Assembly: GCA_009176605.1 (NCBI GenBank)
Contig: SEYY01012630.1
Location: 1-27,101 of the forward strand
Direction: 5' to 3'
DNA from: Armadillidium nasatum
Taxonomy: Eukaryota; Arthropoda; Malacostraca; Isopoda; Armadillidiidae
DNA length: 27,101 nucleotides
Of the stretch, positions 11,101 to 25,585 are shown one piece after another. The position numbers and the translations under genes were made by a program. The notes beneath the pieces were generated by a model. That model saw only the letters and a program-made list of their open reading frames with translations, was not told the DNA's origin and did no database searches. Within the stretch, counting starts at the first letter, position 1. Each line of letters begins with the position of its first letter.

Positions 11101-11459
11101 AATTTGTGTATAGCAATTATGATTACTTTAATTCAAGCAGTAGTTGATAAATTTGCCATGAAAACAAGAAAATTTTTTTTTACTAATTTCACTTATTTGC
11201 AATTATTCCATATTGTGAATTTTTCATCATTTAAAATTGTATTTGATATTCTATTATACTAATAAAAAAATGCTTCATTAAATATTAATTATTTCCTTAC
11301 CCATGCAAATGTTTTATATTTAATATGTCTGCTTCTTTCCTTGTAAGCTCTATAAAATTTTAAGCTGCCAACGCCCATGGTAGTATATATTTAACAAGAC
11401 ACAAGGCACATCTGTACCAACATCCGTTAGACTTATACAAAATTACATTTAGCTATTGC
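11101..11459. other. AT-rich spacer, nothing recognised
   Basis: No coding or structural signal beyond the end of the hAT relic. The missing hAT 3' UTR and terminal repeat could lie here, but no terminal repeat partner was seen. Confidence 0.45.
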
Positions 11460-13090
11460 AATGTCAATTCTCGATCACTCAAGCCACCAACCGACGAAAC
11501 ATCAATCTTTCCTCAATCCTCAGGTAAAACTAATCTTTATCAGTATTATAATCAACGATTTTCCAAGCATCATCGGTCTTGCACAAAACATAAACTTCAC
11601 CTTCTAAACTACTTTTACAGGGTCACTAGATTCTGTTAGATTAAATTGTATTGTTATCTTGTTGACCTCTATAAAGTTCCTCGTTACTGTGGCCTAAAAA
11701 GATTTTTTTAAATTTAAAATTCCTGCCCTAACCTGAAAATCCGCGTAAGCCCCATGATTGATTTTGAAATGATTTTTTTGGTGTCTTCTGACTTTTGTGT
11801 AGTTTTTTCCCCACAACGATATCTTTACAGGCCTTGTGTATGCTGTCGTCTCTTGTTCTTCCCAACAGAGCCACTTTGATTCACAGTAAACTTTTTTCCC
11901 TTTTTGAGAGGTATTTTACAGCTTCATGTTCAGTCAGAAGTATTGTCGTGTTTTATTTCAGACCTATTGAAAGTAAGCATTTCATTTTCTTTCTCGGGAA
12001 AGGCCAGAATAAAGTTTTCTTCTGTATGAGACAAGGGATACGTGACCATTAACTGTTCGTCGTTCATTGTTCCCATTGTCTAGGTTATTAATTCAAATGG
12101 ATTTTTGAAAGGACACAAAAGGCTTTGAATTCATTACGAATGTATCAGCCACTTTTCAGTCAGGAGATTTCCCTCTTCATTTTCTTCATTAGTCGATTTC
12201 AGTTTAAACTCCAAGGGCTGATCCAGAGAGTATTATCAGTGCCTCTACACTCCTGTCCTTCCTTCTGAAGAATTTCTACTCTTCCTATTTCAATCACTTA
12301 TTTTGAACCTTCACAAAGGCATGAATTCTCATTTTTTTCCATTTCACTGTTTGAGAAGAAACAAAATATTATTATGAGCCGAGGAATTTCATCTCCCTCT
12401 ACTAACATCAGAACGACCACGTACCTTTAGCTGTCCAACGGTAAACCTTAGTCACTTACAATAACTTTAATTTCATCGTCACAATTAGTCAGCAAGTAGT
12501 CTGGTTTGAGTGTAGTACCATGAAGCCTTGTCCTTCAATAACTTAGGAATAATATAACTTATGACTGGAACATAAAACCTTGGCCTTATAATGCAGCCAT
12601 GGGGTTTCACACTTCTCTTGAAGATGCTTCCTGTATGCCCTATCGGTCTATAAACAAAAACTAATCTGGGTAGTCTTTGAAGTCTTTCCAATCTTTATTT
12701 CACTTAAATCATGGCGAGGAGCACGGGAAGTTTTACACCCTTCCACTACCACAGTCTTATATTTTTTGGGTACTAATTTTTGAGCAGATTCTTTTCCTCT
12801 GACCTCGGTTCTATAGGTACAATGGCCAATTTTAGTCCTCAGAAGGATTATGCCTGTTTTCAATAGCAGCTTATAAGGCCTCGGTCTAGCTCGAGAGGTG
12901 CAGCTGAGTCAAATGGAACTTTAATGCAGACTCTTCAGTATCGACCGATTCATCTTCCAAGGAAGTTTTATAGGATGACAATAAGTCTCTCTTCGCCACC
13001 CTGACAGGGACTATGGGAAACCTATGAGGAAGAAACCCGGAAGCCTCTTGGATTGGAGCACTAAAAAAGGAAAAGGACCTTGTAAGGAGT
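11460..13090 (-). pseudogene. Unidentified decayed coding sequence
   Basis: The minus strand carries several protein-like stretches in changing frames. They include a block near 12890-13060 containing VAKRDLLSSYKTSLEDESVD, the open stretches 12863-12648 (KYKTVVVEGCKTSRAPR) and 12691-12485 (HTGSIFKRSVKPHG), and a block near 12080-11960 (EQLMVTYPLSHTEENFILAF). The charged, low-complexity-free composition and base usage differ from the flanking AT-rich spacers and look once coding. I do not recognise the protein. It may be one old gene or element ORF, or unrelated open stretches. Confidence 0.35.
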
Positions 13091-13211
13091 CATTATCAAT
13101 ATTCATACCTCACTGAGCAAGCGAGGCGATATACAGTCACCCGCAGTAGGGTCTCGCTTTAGTACTGAAATATAAATCACACTTGCCAGAATGTGGTGTG
13201 GTCATTTTTCA

Positions 13212-13254
13212 AATGATCCCATCCTTCTGAGATGCACAGCTCTTACCCCAAACC
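13212..13254. repeat. 43-bp dispersed repeat, copy 1
   Basis: This segment, containing CCTTCTGAGATGCACAGCTC, recurs at 15817-15859 in the same orientation with two mismatches. The flanks are unrelated. Confidence 0.9.
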
Positions 13255-13338
13255 GAACAAAGTTTTAAATTACCTTTTTGAGAGACTTGTGATAAGGGTC
13301 GGTGGATTTTGCTTTCTTTTTAAATGAAGCGTGAATCA

Positions 13339-13785
<447 letters not shown>

Positions 13786-13788
13786 TAG

Positions 13789-13967
13789 GCGATCATATGA
13801 AATTTTGATCTTTGTTATAAGTGGATTTGCAAGCTTTGTTTCAATGGGATTACAAGTCGGCATATTTGGTGTTTACGCCCCTTGCAGAATGCGAGATGTT
13901 GCATCCTTGTCATTCAGATCATTAATCGCTGGAAATATGGCAGCATATTTGACGGCATCTACTTCAG
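13789..13967 (+). CDS. Penultimate exon of a concentrative nucleoside transporter (SLC28/NupC family)
   Basis: Host-gene exon. Concentrative nucleoside transporters are plasma-membrane proteins that import nucleosides with sodium or protons. The exon translates to about 60 residues starting [20 protein letters not shown], followed by [19 protein letters not shown] and [17 protein letters not shown]. This matches the family's C-terminal Nucleos_tra2 region: the GFA(N/S) transmembrane block, then P-x-R-x-x-D-(I/V)-A, then R-(A/S)-L-I-A-G and the last membrane segment. The donor is CAG|GTAAAA at 13968, leaving phase 1. The acceptor is ATAG before 13785 or 13789, directly against the (TA)n array. 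The frame is open throughout. No upstream exons were recognised in the window. A retro-copy or isolated relic is possible but less likely, given the intact donor. Confidence 0.78.
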
Positions 13968-14000
13968 GTAAAATCATCTTATATTTCCTTTTTTTTTCAA

Positions 14001-15713
<1,713 letters not shown>

Positions 15714-15806
15714 GGATGTCATTGGAGCAACTAACCCCTGAACTTTTCCGAATTTTTAATTGCCAGATTGAAAATTTGGTTGTTTCCATTGCCTCACTCA
15801 AAAAAT
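15714..15806 (+). mobile_element. Short LINE scrap related to copies 2 and 3
   Basis: The segment starting GGATGTCATTGGAGCAACTA aligns with the post-RT region of LINE copy 2 (from about 24600) and with the start of copy 3 (about 17492). Shared words include TTGGAGCAACT and the CATTGCCTCA block, with many substitutions between. It is only about 90 bp and too decayed to read as protein. Confidence 0.65.
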
Positions 15807-15816
15807 CAGGTTGGCT

Positions 15817-15859
15817 AATGATCACGTCCTTCTGAGATGCACAGCTCTTACCCCAAACC
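15817..15859. repeat. 43-bp dispersed repeat, copy 2
   Basis: Matches 13212-13254 at 41 of 43 positions in the same orientation. It follows directly after the LINE scrap here, whereas the first copy has no LINE next to it. Confidence 0.9.
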
Positions 15860-16737
15860 TTTGTGCACTCTACGTAATCTTTCACAAAGATATCTTCGGA
15901 AATACATTTCTCAAACTTTCTTCACTCTTTATCATTTTTTTTGTTTGAACGATATAAATTAAAATTTTAAAAGACCCTCAACGGATAGGCTTAAATTTTG
16001 GAAACTGAAACTGTAGCAAATTGCTGACTCTGCAAATTGTAGCAAATTCCTTAATTTTAATGCGATTTGTACCAAATAAAAAGGAAAGATTCAGCATTGG
16101 GAAAGCAATTTTGGGCTTTATACTATGTATCTATAAGTTTGCTTTGCATTTTCATTTGAAGAAAAACCATGATCCGGGAAAATTTTTGCAAAAGGGAAAA
16201 ATTCGGGATAGCTGTTCAACCGATCCATATAAAATATAAAATTTTCAGAGAATGCTTAATTTGGAGAATCCGTGTTTTAATTTAGATAATTTATTGTTAT
16301 ACAAAACTATTAGAAAGGAATCCAGATTAAACAAAATGGTTGGGTTTGCAAATTAAATAAATGAATAAATAAATTAAAAAAAATTAATTGAAAATAATAT
16401 TCCGAAAATATTCATTCACCGAAAATTTCATATTTATTTTATTGTGAAATTTGTGTGTAAAAAAAAAAAAAATTTAAATAAAATTTATTTTATATTCCCA
16501 ATTACACAAGTCTGGAAAAAAACTATTTTTATAAACTTGCATATTTTTTTTTTTTTTAACTTTATATATTTTGGTGTGCTGAATCTGAAAATAACCTCCA
16601 TTTTTTCCAGCACGTATAATTTTCTCGTAACAGAAAAATGAATTGTTATAAATCAGCACTGCTAATTTAATAAAACAATTTATTATAAAATTAAAGACAT
16701 TTAAATTTGTTTTTTCTTCTTTTTCATACTTCTCCTG
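15860..16737. other. AT-rich intron sequence, nothing recognised
   Basis: Long A and T runs and short open stretches without motifs. The near-complementary T-rich and A-rich runs around 16455-16560 give shadow ORFs on both strands. Confidence 0.5.
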
Positions 16738-17491
16738 GTGTGCTATAGTTTTCCAATATTTTCAGTTTCCCTTTTAAGCATCCAACAGTAATCACCCATC
16801 ATGTTCACATCCCAATTTTTTTCCCTAGTAGTGTTTCTCCATTTCCATAACATCCTGGTGGAATCTTTCCCTCTGCTCTTCACTGTAGTCTCCTAAGTTT
16901 TAATGAAAATAGTCTATGTGTGAATGTAAAAAATGGATTTTTAGGCTTATGTTGCAGCTTGTGCTTTGAAAGCGGTTAGCATGCGTTCTACAATGTTTTT
17001 ATAATCCAGATATTTGTTATTTCCTAAAAACTTATGCACTACGTCTTGAAAGAAATTCCAAGCTTCTCTTTCAGTTTCATTCTTGGACTCTGGAAACAAG
17101 GAATCAGACAAGAGTTTACGTATGTCTGGTCCAACAAAAATACCCTCCTTCAACATGGACTGAGAGAATTTTGGGAACTTGGAACATAGATATTTGAAAC
17201 ATTTTCCATCTTTTGGTAGAGATTTAACAAATTGTTTCATTAGTTACAATTTGGTATGAAGATGGGGCAAGAATACGTTTTCACCAGGATCCAGACTTTT
17301 CTTGATGATGTTTTTTTCACTAGGAGTTATGGTGTCTCGAAGTGGCCAGTGAGTTTTTTACCAATGAAGGTCTCTGGTTCTACTATCCCACAAGCTCAGA
17401 AAGATGGAATATTTTGTACAGACTGACTGTTGACCCAACAATATGGTTAAAATTTTAAAATCTCCACACACCATCCAACAACAAACTTCAT
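16738..17491 (-). pseudogene. Inactivated ORF of a multi-copy arthropod repeat-associated protein of unknown function
   Basis: On the minus strand the reading starts at an ATG (17491-17489, MKFVVGWCVEILKF). It passes through a shifted block with LWDSRTRDLHW (about 17390), then an open stretch of 97 codons (17240-16947) with MKQFVKSLPKDGKCFKYLCS and EGIFVGPDIRKLLSDS, and a final shifted block with EEQRERFHQDVMEMEKHY and WDVNMMGDYCWMLKRE (about 16760-16850). From memory these blocks occur in this order in a protein family repeated many times in arthropod genomes. Its function is unknown to me, and it is probably transposon-borne. At least two frameshifts and several stops make this copy dead. 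It ends precisely where LINE copy 3 begins. Confidence 0.65.
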
Positions 17492-18286
17492 ACTTGGAGC
17501 AACTAACCTCTGATCTTTCACGTATTTCAAATTGGCAGAGAAGACATGGTTGTTTTCAATACCTCAATACCTCAATCTTCCACACAACAATATCTTCTTC
17601 GAAAACGCACAACTAAAACATTCATCTGTTCTTAATATTCTCGGCGTATCTTCTCTCGTGATCTTTCTTTTAAAGATCACATTACTTCTCCTTCCAAACA
17701 AGCTTCTAAGAGGTTGAGTGTTCTGAGACGCCTTCGTAATTTTTTTCACTCCACCCCAGTTGCTTGCTCTCTTTAGGAGTGTTGTTCGCTCCTGTATGGA
17801 GTATGATTCACACATCTGGGGTGGTTCCACTCATACAGCTCTCCTTGAGAAGGTGGAGTCTAGGACTTTTCGTCTCTTCAATTTTCCCGCTTTTACTAGC
17901 TCTATCCAATCTCTTCCCGCCCTTCGAATTATTGCTTCAATCTCTCTCTATACTATACTATCTCTATTACACCTGACACTACTCTTCTGAACTCTCTCTT
18001 CTTATACCTCCTCCACTGAGAAGAGTTTGTAAGGCATGCCTTTCTACATAGTCTCATCCTTTCTCTATCCAACTCTCAGACCCCAGAATTAACCGATGTG
18101 CTCAATCTTACATATACTCTACTGATAAAGTTTGTAACACACTCAATTTATCTGTTTTTCCAACTTCATTTAACTTGCACACTTTCGAGCGCCGTGTGTC
18201 TGGACACGTCGGCATATAATGACCAGAATAGGACTTTTCCAACTCCGGTGGAAGTTTGATTGCCTCTGGCCTTTTCCCACCGTAGG
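17492..18286 (+). mobile_element. LINE copy 3 (same family as copy 2), 5'-truncated 3' end
   Basis: The sequence from ACTTGGAGCAACTAACCTCT parallels LINE copy 2 from about 24606 to its end: NIFFENAQLKHSSVLNILGV, then CMEYDSHIWGGSTHTALLEK (about 17792-17850), then the terminal C-terminal block and the 3' stem-loop. Frameshifts and stops are frequent. Only the region after the RT core remains, so this is a dead 5'-truncated copy of about 795 bp. Its 3' end runs straight into a (TA)n array. It lies in the proposed transporter intron, in the sense orientation. Confidence 0.88.
18243..18285 (+). other. LINE 3'-terminal stem-loop (copy 3)
   Basis: The outer stem CTCCGGTGG (18243-18251) pairs with CCACCGTAG (18277-18285) at 8 of 9 positions. 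The inner stem is GCC-TCT-GGC (18262-18270). It is equivalent in position to the hairpin at 25388-25430. Confidence 0.7.
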
Positions 18287-19320
<1,034 letters not shown>

Positions 19321-19321
19321 T

Positions 19322-19460
<139 letters not shown>

Positions 19461-19897
19461 AATTTTTATTCAGTAAGTATAATTTATAATTTTACAATAT
19501 TCAGTAGTTAGTATAGCTAGTAGTTAATATTAGAATAGTTAGTATACTACTAACTATACTAATATTAATAATAATGAAGTAACTGTTCAGTTCTGTGAAA
19601 AGGGACTTCTTAGGGGATACACATTGGTTTCCATTGAGCCCCAAAGTTTGGTAGTTAAATAAATTTTTGAATTATATTATCATTAAGAAACTACTAAAAT
19701 GATGCATATAATATAACAAAAGGAGTGAAAAAAAATGATAATTAAAATAAAAATCTTATAAAATTAATATTAATGAAATAGTAATAAAATACTAATTCTA
19801 ACAAAAGTATTTCAACGTTGCTAAGTATTTTCAGAAACGTTGGTATATTAGAGTATCTAATAAGGACAATAATAATAAAAACAACAATAATAGTAAC
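19461..19897. other. AT-rich spacer between AAT arrays
   Basis: It contains a small inverted repeat: TTAGTATAGCTAGTAGTTAA near 19508-19527 has partial inverse matches (TACTAACTATACTAATATTAA) near 19546-19566. No gene was recognised. Confidence 0.5.
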
Positions 19898-20070
<173 letters not shown>

Positions 20071-20106
20071 TATAAAACTGGTAGTTGAATTAATTATAAT
20101 AATAAT

Positions 20107-20109
20107 AGT

Positions 20110-20184
<75 letters not shown>

Positions 20185-20366
20185 AGGAAGAAGAAGATAT
20201 TCACAAATACAATAATATCGTAGTAATAATAATAATAATAATTAATATTTAATGATATTAATAACTAATTTAATAATAATAATAATAATAATAATAATTA
20301 ATAATAATAATAATAATAATATAATAATAATAAATAATAATAATAATAAATAGAAAAAGTAATAAC
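20107..20366. repeat. (AAT)n microsatellite, array 3, interrupted
   Basis: Several AAT runs (20107-20182, 20224-20242, 20273-20350) separated by short unique pieces. Confidence 0.9.
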
Positions 20367-20429
20367 GCTATTTACATTGATTCCGAAGCTAACTTCAATT
20401 AAAATATATAATATAAATATAATAATAAA

Positions 20430-20785
<356 letters not shown>

Positions 20786-20879
20786 AAAAAAAAACAAAAG
20801 AAAAAAAAGTTGAGGCATAATATCATTGGCAGAAGTGATAGTAATAAATACGAAACAATGTTGCTGCTAGAGTGTAACA

Positions 20880-21230
20880 TAACTTGCATTTCAGATAATA
20901 ACAACATTAAAATAATAATAAAAATAATAATGAAAATAATAATAATATTAATAATACAATAATATCAATAATATCCAGTAATAATATTTATATAAATAAC
21001 AGAAACAGGAATAATAATAATGAGCTACAAAAAATAAATGCCAAAGTAATAACCACAATGTATTCCGTAGGCTTATTCTTCTGGTTAGAGACAGTATGTG
21101 TGTGTGTGTTTTGGAGCTTTTATTTTCTCAAAGAAGGAAAATATATTATTTTTAAATTTGAATCAGAAGGAAATAAATAAAGGAAACAAGTTATCACTCA
21201 GAAGGAGAAGCGGAACAAATGGATAAGAAT
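20880..21230. other. AT-rich sequence with scattered AAT words and a short GT run
   Basis: No gene was recognised. A short (GT)n run lies at about 21098-21109. Confidence 0.5.
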
Positions 21231-21239
21231 TGGTAGAAA

Positions 21240-21428
<189 letters not shown>

Positions 21429-21699
21429 GCGAAACAAAGAAAATTAGTACTTGTTAAGAAAATACTTTTTGATATTGTGCGTAAAACCTTTCAAAAATTT
21501 TTTATTTTTCATATCTATTGGTTGATCGTTTAATAGCTTGTCTTGGTTTTTTCTAATCTGTAGAATGGAGGATTTGTGTGTGAATTATTTCTCAGATTAA
21601 TGTCTCTTCAAATTTCATTGTTACGAAAGGTAGATATTAAGAAATTGCAGGCGTTATTATTTATTATCTTGTGTAATAAATGTTGAATGAATACTTAAA

Positions 21700-21721
21700 A
21701 TATTTTTTTCTTTCCCAACAG
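21700..21721 (+). promoter_or_regulatory. Candidate 3' splice site with polypyrimidine tract
   Basis: ATATTTTTTTCTTTCCCAACAG is a textbook acceptor shape, and its last AG is at 21720-21721. It is the best acceptor I noticed downstream of the transporter donor at 13968. Confidence 0.6.
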
Positions 21722-21741
21722 CATTCTTCCTTGGCAGGTGA
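21722..21741 (+). CDS. Candidate terminal exon of the nucleoside transporter (six codons then stop)
   Basis: Joining the phase-1 donor of the 13789-13967 exon to this acceptor completes a GCA codon and reads A-F-F-L-G-R then TGA (21739-21741). The protein would then end shortly after the last membrane segment with a small hydrophobic tail. That is how short NupC-type proteins end, and it is plausible for invertebrate SLC28 members. The evidence is phase compatibility, a strong acceptor, a stop in the expected place, and AATAAA signals 190-250 bp downstream. The exon is very short, so chance agreement is possible. Sequencing of transcripts would settle it. Same strand as the upstream exon, 7.75 kb away. 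Confidence 0.5.
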
Positions 21742-22005
21742 TACCAAAAGCTTTGAACAATATACAAAAAAATCTGGGACTACAAATATGAAATCAATAT
21801 GGAAATGAAATTGTGGTTAAAGCTTCGGATATTTCCCATCAACAAGAAAAAATAATGTCCAAATCTAAAAGTAATAAATTAATTTTGAATCTGTGTCAAA
21901 TTCATTAATCATTTAAAACTTTTGATAAAATAAAAGTATACTCTTTGTGATGCGATATTTATCATAGCTTTATTATACTGTATAATAAAGTAAAAGAACA
22001 TAAAA
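21742..22005 (+). other. Candidate 3' UTR of the nucleoside transporter
   Basis: Sequence after the proposed stop up to just past the polyadenylation signals. It carries no microsatellite or element, unlike most of the window, which suits retained exon sequence. The (TA)n array begins soon after, at 22070. Confidence 0.4.
21929..21989 (+). terminator. Candidate polyadenylation signals (two AATAAA)
   Basis: AATAAA occurs at 21929-21934 and again at 21984-21989. A GT/T-rich stretch (CTCTTTGTGATG) lies about 10-20 bp after the first. AATAAA is common by chance in AT-rich DNA, so the call depends on the exon model. Confidence 0.4.
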
Positions 22006-22067
22006 AACATAATAGAAGCAGTGTTAAAAAAACGGAAAGGAAACCAGTCTTGAAATTTATTAGTGCG

Positions 22068-22186
<119 letters not shown>

Positions 22187-22576
22187 CCCACGGAGTGATA
22201 GGATGGGCTAGACCATTCCGTTTCACTCCGTTGCCATTTGGTTCGTTCCTTTTCGCGTTTCACCTTCTCAGGGGGTCTCTAGTGTACCTCCGCCCCACTC
22301 TGGAGTGTCTATGCTCCTACTACCTCTCCACCCCAATTCTTCACACGTTCCCACATTTTACAAGCGCTTACTCTTACATTACCTTTATAAAACAAATCAT
22401 AATGGCGAAACCTACATCTGCCTCGGAGATGCTGAGAGGAGCGGCATTAAAAGATGCCCCTCAATCTCCATCCTTCACCCCATCATCACTTGGGAGTTGG
22501 CGGCCTCCGATGATGGGGATGGTGCCACCACGACCCGGCATCCGGCTTGCCCCGGTGCACGGTCTTCTTTCTTCAT

Positions 22577-23250
22577 TAATTTCTGCAACATTCATGGTCT
22601 TTTTTCTAATCGAAACTCAGTTGCTTGAGTGTGCTGACAGCAAACCTTATTCTGTTACCTCCTACTGTCTCTATCCTCAATTTTCAGCCAAAGGTGATTG
22701 TTGCGCATATGTGGGCAACGATGTTATTTGCTCTCGTGTCTCTAATTTGGAGTCTCCTGAATTTTCTACCTTATGGCTTAAGCTCTCTTGTAATTCTACT
22801 ATTAAATTTATTTGTTTTGTTTATTTATCTAATTCCACTGACTATAAAAATTTCTTCGACTATTTAAACTCCAAAATAGAGCACATAATATCTTCTCTTT
22901 TCACTGAAATCTTATTTTAGGTGATTTCAATGTTCACCACCGCCATTGGCTTTCATCTAGTTTTCATGATCCAGCCGGTGAACTCGCCTTCAACTTTTCT
23001 ATCCAGAACAACCTTGAGCAGTTGGTGCAACTCCCTACCCGTATCCCTGATCGCCTTGGTGATGAACCCAACATACTTAATCTTTTCCTTACTTCTAATC
23101 TTTCTCCTTATACTGTTAAACTCTTTCCTCCTCTGGGTTCATCCGATCACCTTCTTTTCTCCGTATCTTGTTCTGTCTCTTCAAGGTCTTCCGCAAGAAC
23201 GACCCCTGCCTTCGGCGAGGAGACGTTTGTGGCACTTCGGTGCTGCTAAC
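22577..23250 (+). pseudogene. LINE copy 2 endonuclease (AP-type), frameshifted
   Basis: Apurinic-like endonuclease that would nick target DNA. It starts NFCNIHGLFSNRNSVA then a stop (22625-22627). After a shift it gives LIETQL (the family's catalytic Glu, about 22607) and SNLESPEFSTLWLKLSC. A further shift leads to GDFNVHH (22920-22940) and the terminal GSSDH motif (22136 plus 1000, codons 23136-23150), both in one frame with [15 protein letters not shown] between. The catalytic residues look conserved, but the frame is broken at least three times. Confidence 0.82.
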
Positions 23251-25403
23251 TGGTCTGACTTGCGGTTATACTTCTCTGATTTCCCATGGAATGATTATTG
23301 CTTTCGTGGGAGGGATCCCTCGGAGTGTGCTGAGCGCATAACTGAGGTGATTCTCTCTGGCATGGAGGCGTACATTCCATATTCTTTCCCTTCTACTAAA
23401 CCTAACAAACCTTGGTTTAACTCTACTTGTTCTCGCTTTATCCACCGCATGGACGCTGCCTACAAAGATTACCGTCGTCTTCAAACCCCTGAAACCCACT
23501 CAACTTATATTTCATCCCGGAATCGTGCAGAATCTATTCTTCAAGACACCAAAAACTCTTTTTTCGTCTCAAGTGCAATAATCTTTCTGGTTCCTCTTCC
23601 TCTCACGATTTCTGTCATTTTGCAAAAAAATGTCAACTCTAACTTTGCTTCTTCCTCTTTCCCTCCTTTAATATCTTCCAACGGCACAACTGCTGTTTTA
23701 CCTTCTTCTAAAGCTGAACTCTTTGCTCAAACTTTTGCCTCTAATTCAACCTAAGACGATTCCGGAGCTATTCCTCCTCCTTCAACCCCCTCTAACTCGA
23801 TTATGCCTAAAATTAGAATTTCTTCTAAAGATGTCATTTCTGCTCTCTCTGACCTTAACACTAAGAAGGCGTATGGTCCTGATGGTATTCCTCCTGCGGT
23901 TCTCAAAACTTGTGCTTCCGAGCTTGCACCCTGCCTTGGTAAACTGTTTCGTCTTTGCCTTTCTACTTCGACCTTCCCTTTTTGCTGGAAACGTGCGCTC
24001 ATTCAGCCTGTGCCGAAGAAGGGGGACCCTTCTCAACCCTCTAACTATCGTCCAATTTCTTTAACCTCCGTTCTTTCTAAAGTTTTCAAATCTATCCTCA
24101 ACAGGAAGATTTGGAAACCTCTCAATTCTTATAATCTTATCTCTGATCGCCAGTATGGTTTTCGTAAAGAACGTTCTACTGGTGATCTTCTTTCCTTATT
24201 TTTTGACTCTTGGTCCTCCGCTCTTCGGGGTTTCGGTGAGTCTTTCGCTTTGGCGCTAGACATATCGAAAGCATTCGATAGAGTCTGGCACAAAGCTTTG
24301 ATTTCCAAACTTTCCTCTTTTGGAATCTATCCTTCTCTCTGTGACCTTCTCTCTAATTTCCTTTCCGGCCGTTCTATAGCAGCTGTTGTAGACGGCCACC
24401 GTTCATTCTATAAATCTATAAATAGTGGTGTTCCTCAAGGATCTGTCCTATCCCCAACTCTTTTTCTAATTTTCATCAATGATCTTCTCTCTATTTACTT
24501 CATCTCCTATACACTCCCATGCTGATGACTCCACCCTTCATTATTCCTTTAATTTTTTGAAAGACGTCCCTCCTAACAGCAGTTGATAGATTCAAGAAGG
24601 ATGGCCTTGGAGCAACTGACCTCTGATCTTTCTCGTATTTAAAATTGGGGCAGAGAAAACATGGTCGTTTTCAATGCCTCAAAAACTCAATTCCTTCATC
24701 TTTCTACTCGACACAATCTTCCACACAACTATGACATCTTCTTCGAAAACAGTCAACTTAAACCTTCATCTGTTCTCAATATTTTCGGTGTTTCTTTTTC
24801 TCGTGATCTTTCTTGGAAAGATCACATTACTTCTCTTTCTAAACAAGCTTCTAAGAGGTTGGGTGTTCTGAGGCACCTTCAGAATTACTTCACGCCACCC
24901 CAGTTACTTGCTCTGTATAGGGGTGTTCTTCGCCCCTGTATGGAGTACGCCTCGCATATCTGGGGTGGTTCCACACATTCTTCTTCTTGAAAAGGTAGAG
25001 TCTAGGGTTTTTCGTCTTATCAACTCTCCAGCTCTTACTAACTGTCTCCAATCTCTTTCTTCCCGTCGAATTGTTGCGTCACTTTCTCTATACTATCGCT
25101 ATTACAACGGACGTCATTGCTCTTCTGAACTCTCACGTCGCATACCTCCTCCATTGAGAAGGTTTCGTGAGACACGACTTTCTTTCTTTACAGTCTCATC
25201 CTTTCCCTGTCCAACTCTCCGACCCCAGACTTAACCGCTATGCTCACGCTTACATGTACTCTACTGGTAAAGTCTGGAACACACTCCCTTTATCTATTTT
25301 CCCAATTTCCTTTGACTTGCACACTTTTAAACGCCGTGTATCTGGACACGTCTGGCCATTAGCGACCCGATTTCGTATGCTCACCAACTCTGGTGGATTA
25401 TAG
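23226..25403 (+). pseudogene. LINE copy 2 reverse transcriptase and C-terminal domain, inactivated
   Basis: The reading begins [19 protein letters not shown] and keeps one frame through the linker, KAYGPDGIPPAVLKTC, PVPKKGDPSQPSNYRPISL, QYGFRKERSTGD, LALDISKAFDRVWH and SGVPQGSVLSPTLFL, broken only by one TAA (23752-23754) that looks like a single-base nonsense change. A frameshift follows near 24490-24515. The active-site block then reads H-A-D-D (codons 24518-24529), where the family has Y/F-A-D-D. The C-terminal region (24661-24990, RPCMEYASHIWGG) shifts again near 24985 and 25170 before the stop at 25401-25403. Codon use and motifs match copy 3 closely and copy 1 more distantly. Confidence 0.88.
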
Positions 25404-25430
25404 TAGGCCTTTGGCCTTTACCCACCAGAG
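25388..25430 (+). other. LINE 3'-terminal stem-loop (copy 2)
   Basis: The outer stem CTCTGGTGG (25388-25396) pairs perfectly with CCACCAGAG (25422-25430). The inner stem AGGCC (25405-25409) pairs with GGCCT (25413-25417) around a TTT loop. The structure spans the stop codon and the end of the element. Confidence 0.78.
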
Positions 25431-25432
25431 GA

Positions 25433-25537
<105 letters not shown>

Positions 25538-25585
25538 ATAATAATATATATAATAAATTAAAATAATAAAAAAAAAAAAAAAGAA

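Noticed and set aside
11795..12052. 85-codon plus-strand open frame considered as an upstream transporter exon
   Set aside because: No SLC28 motif such as the NEFVAY block and no convincing splice sites.
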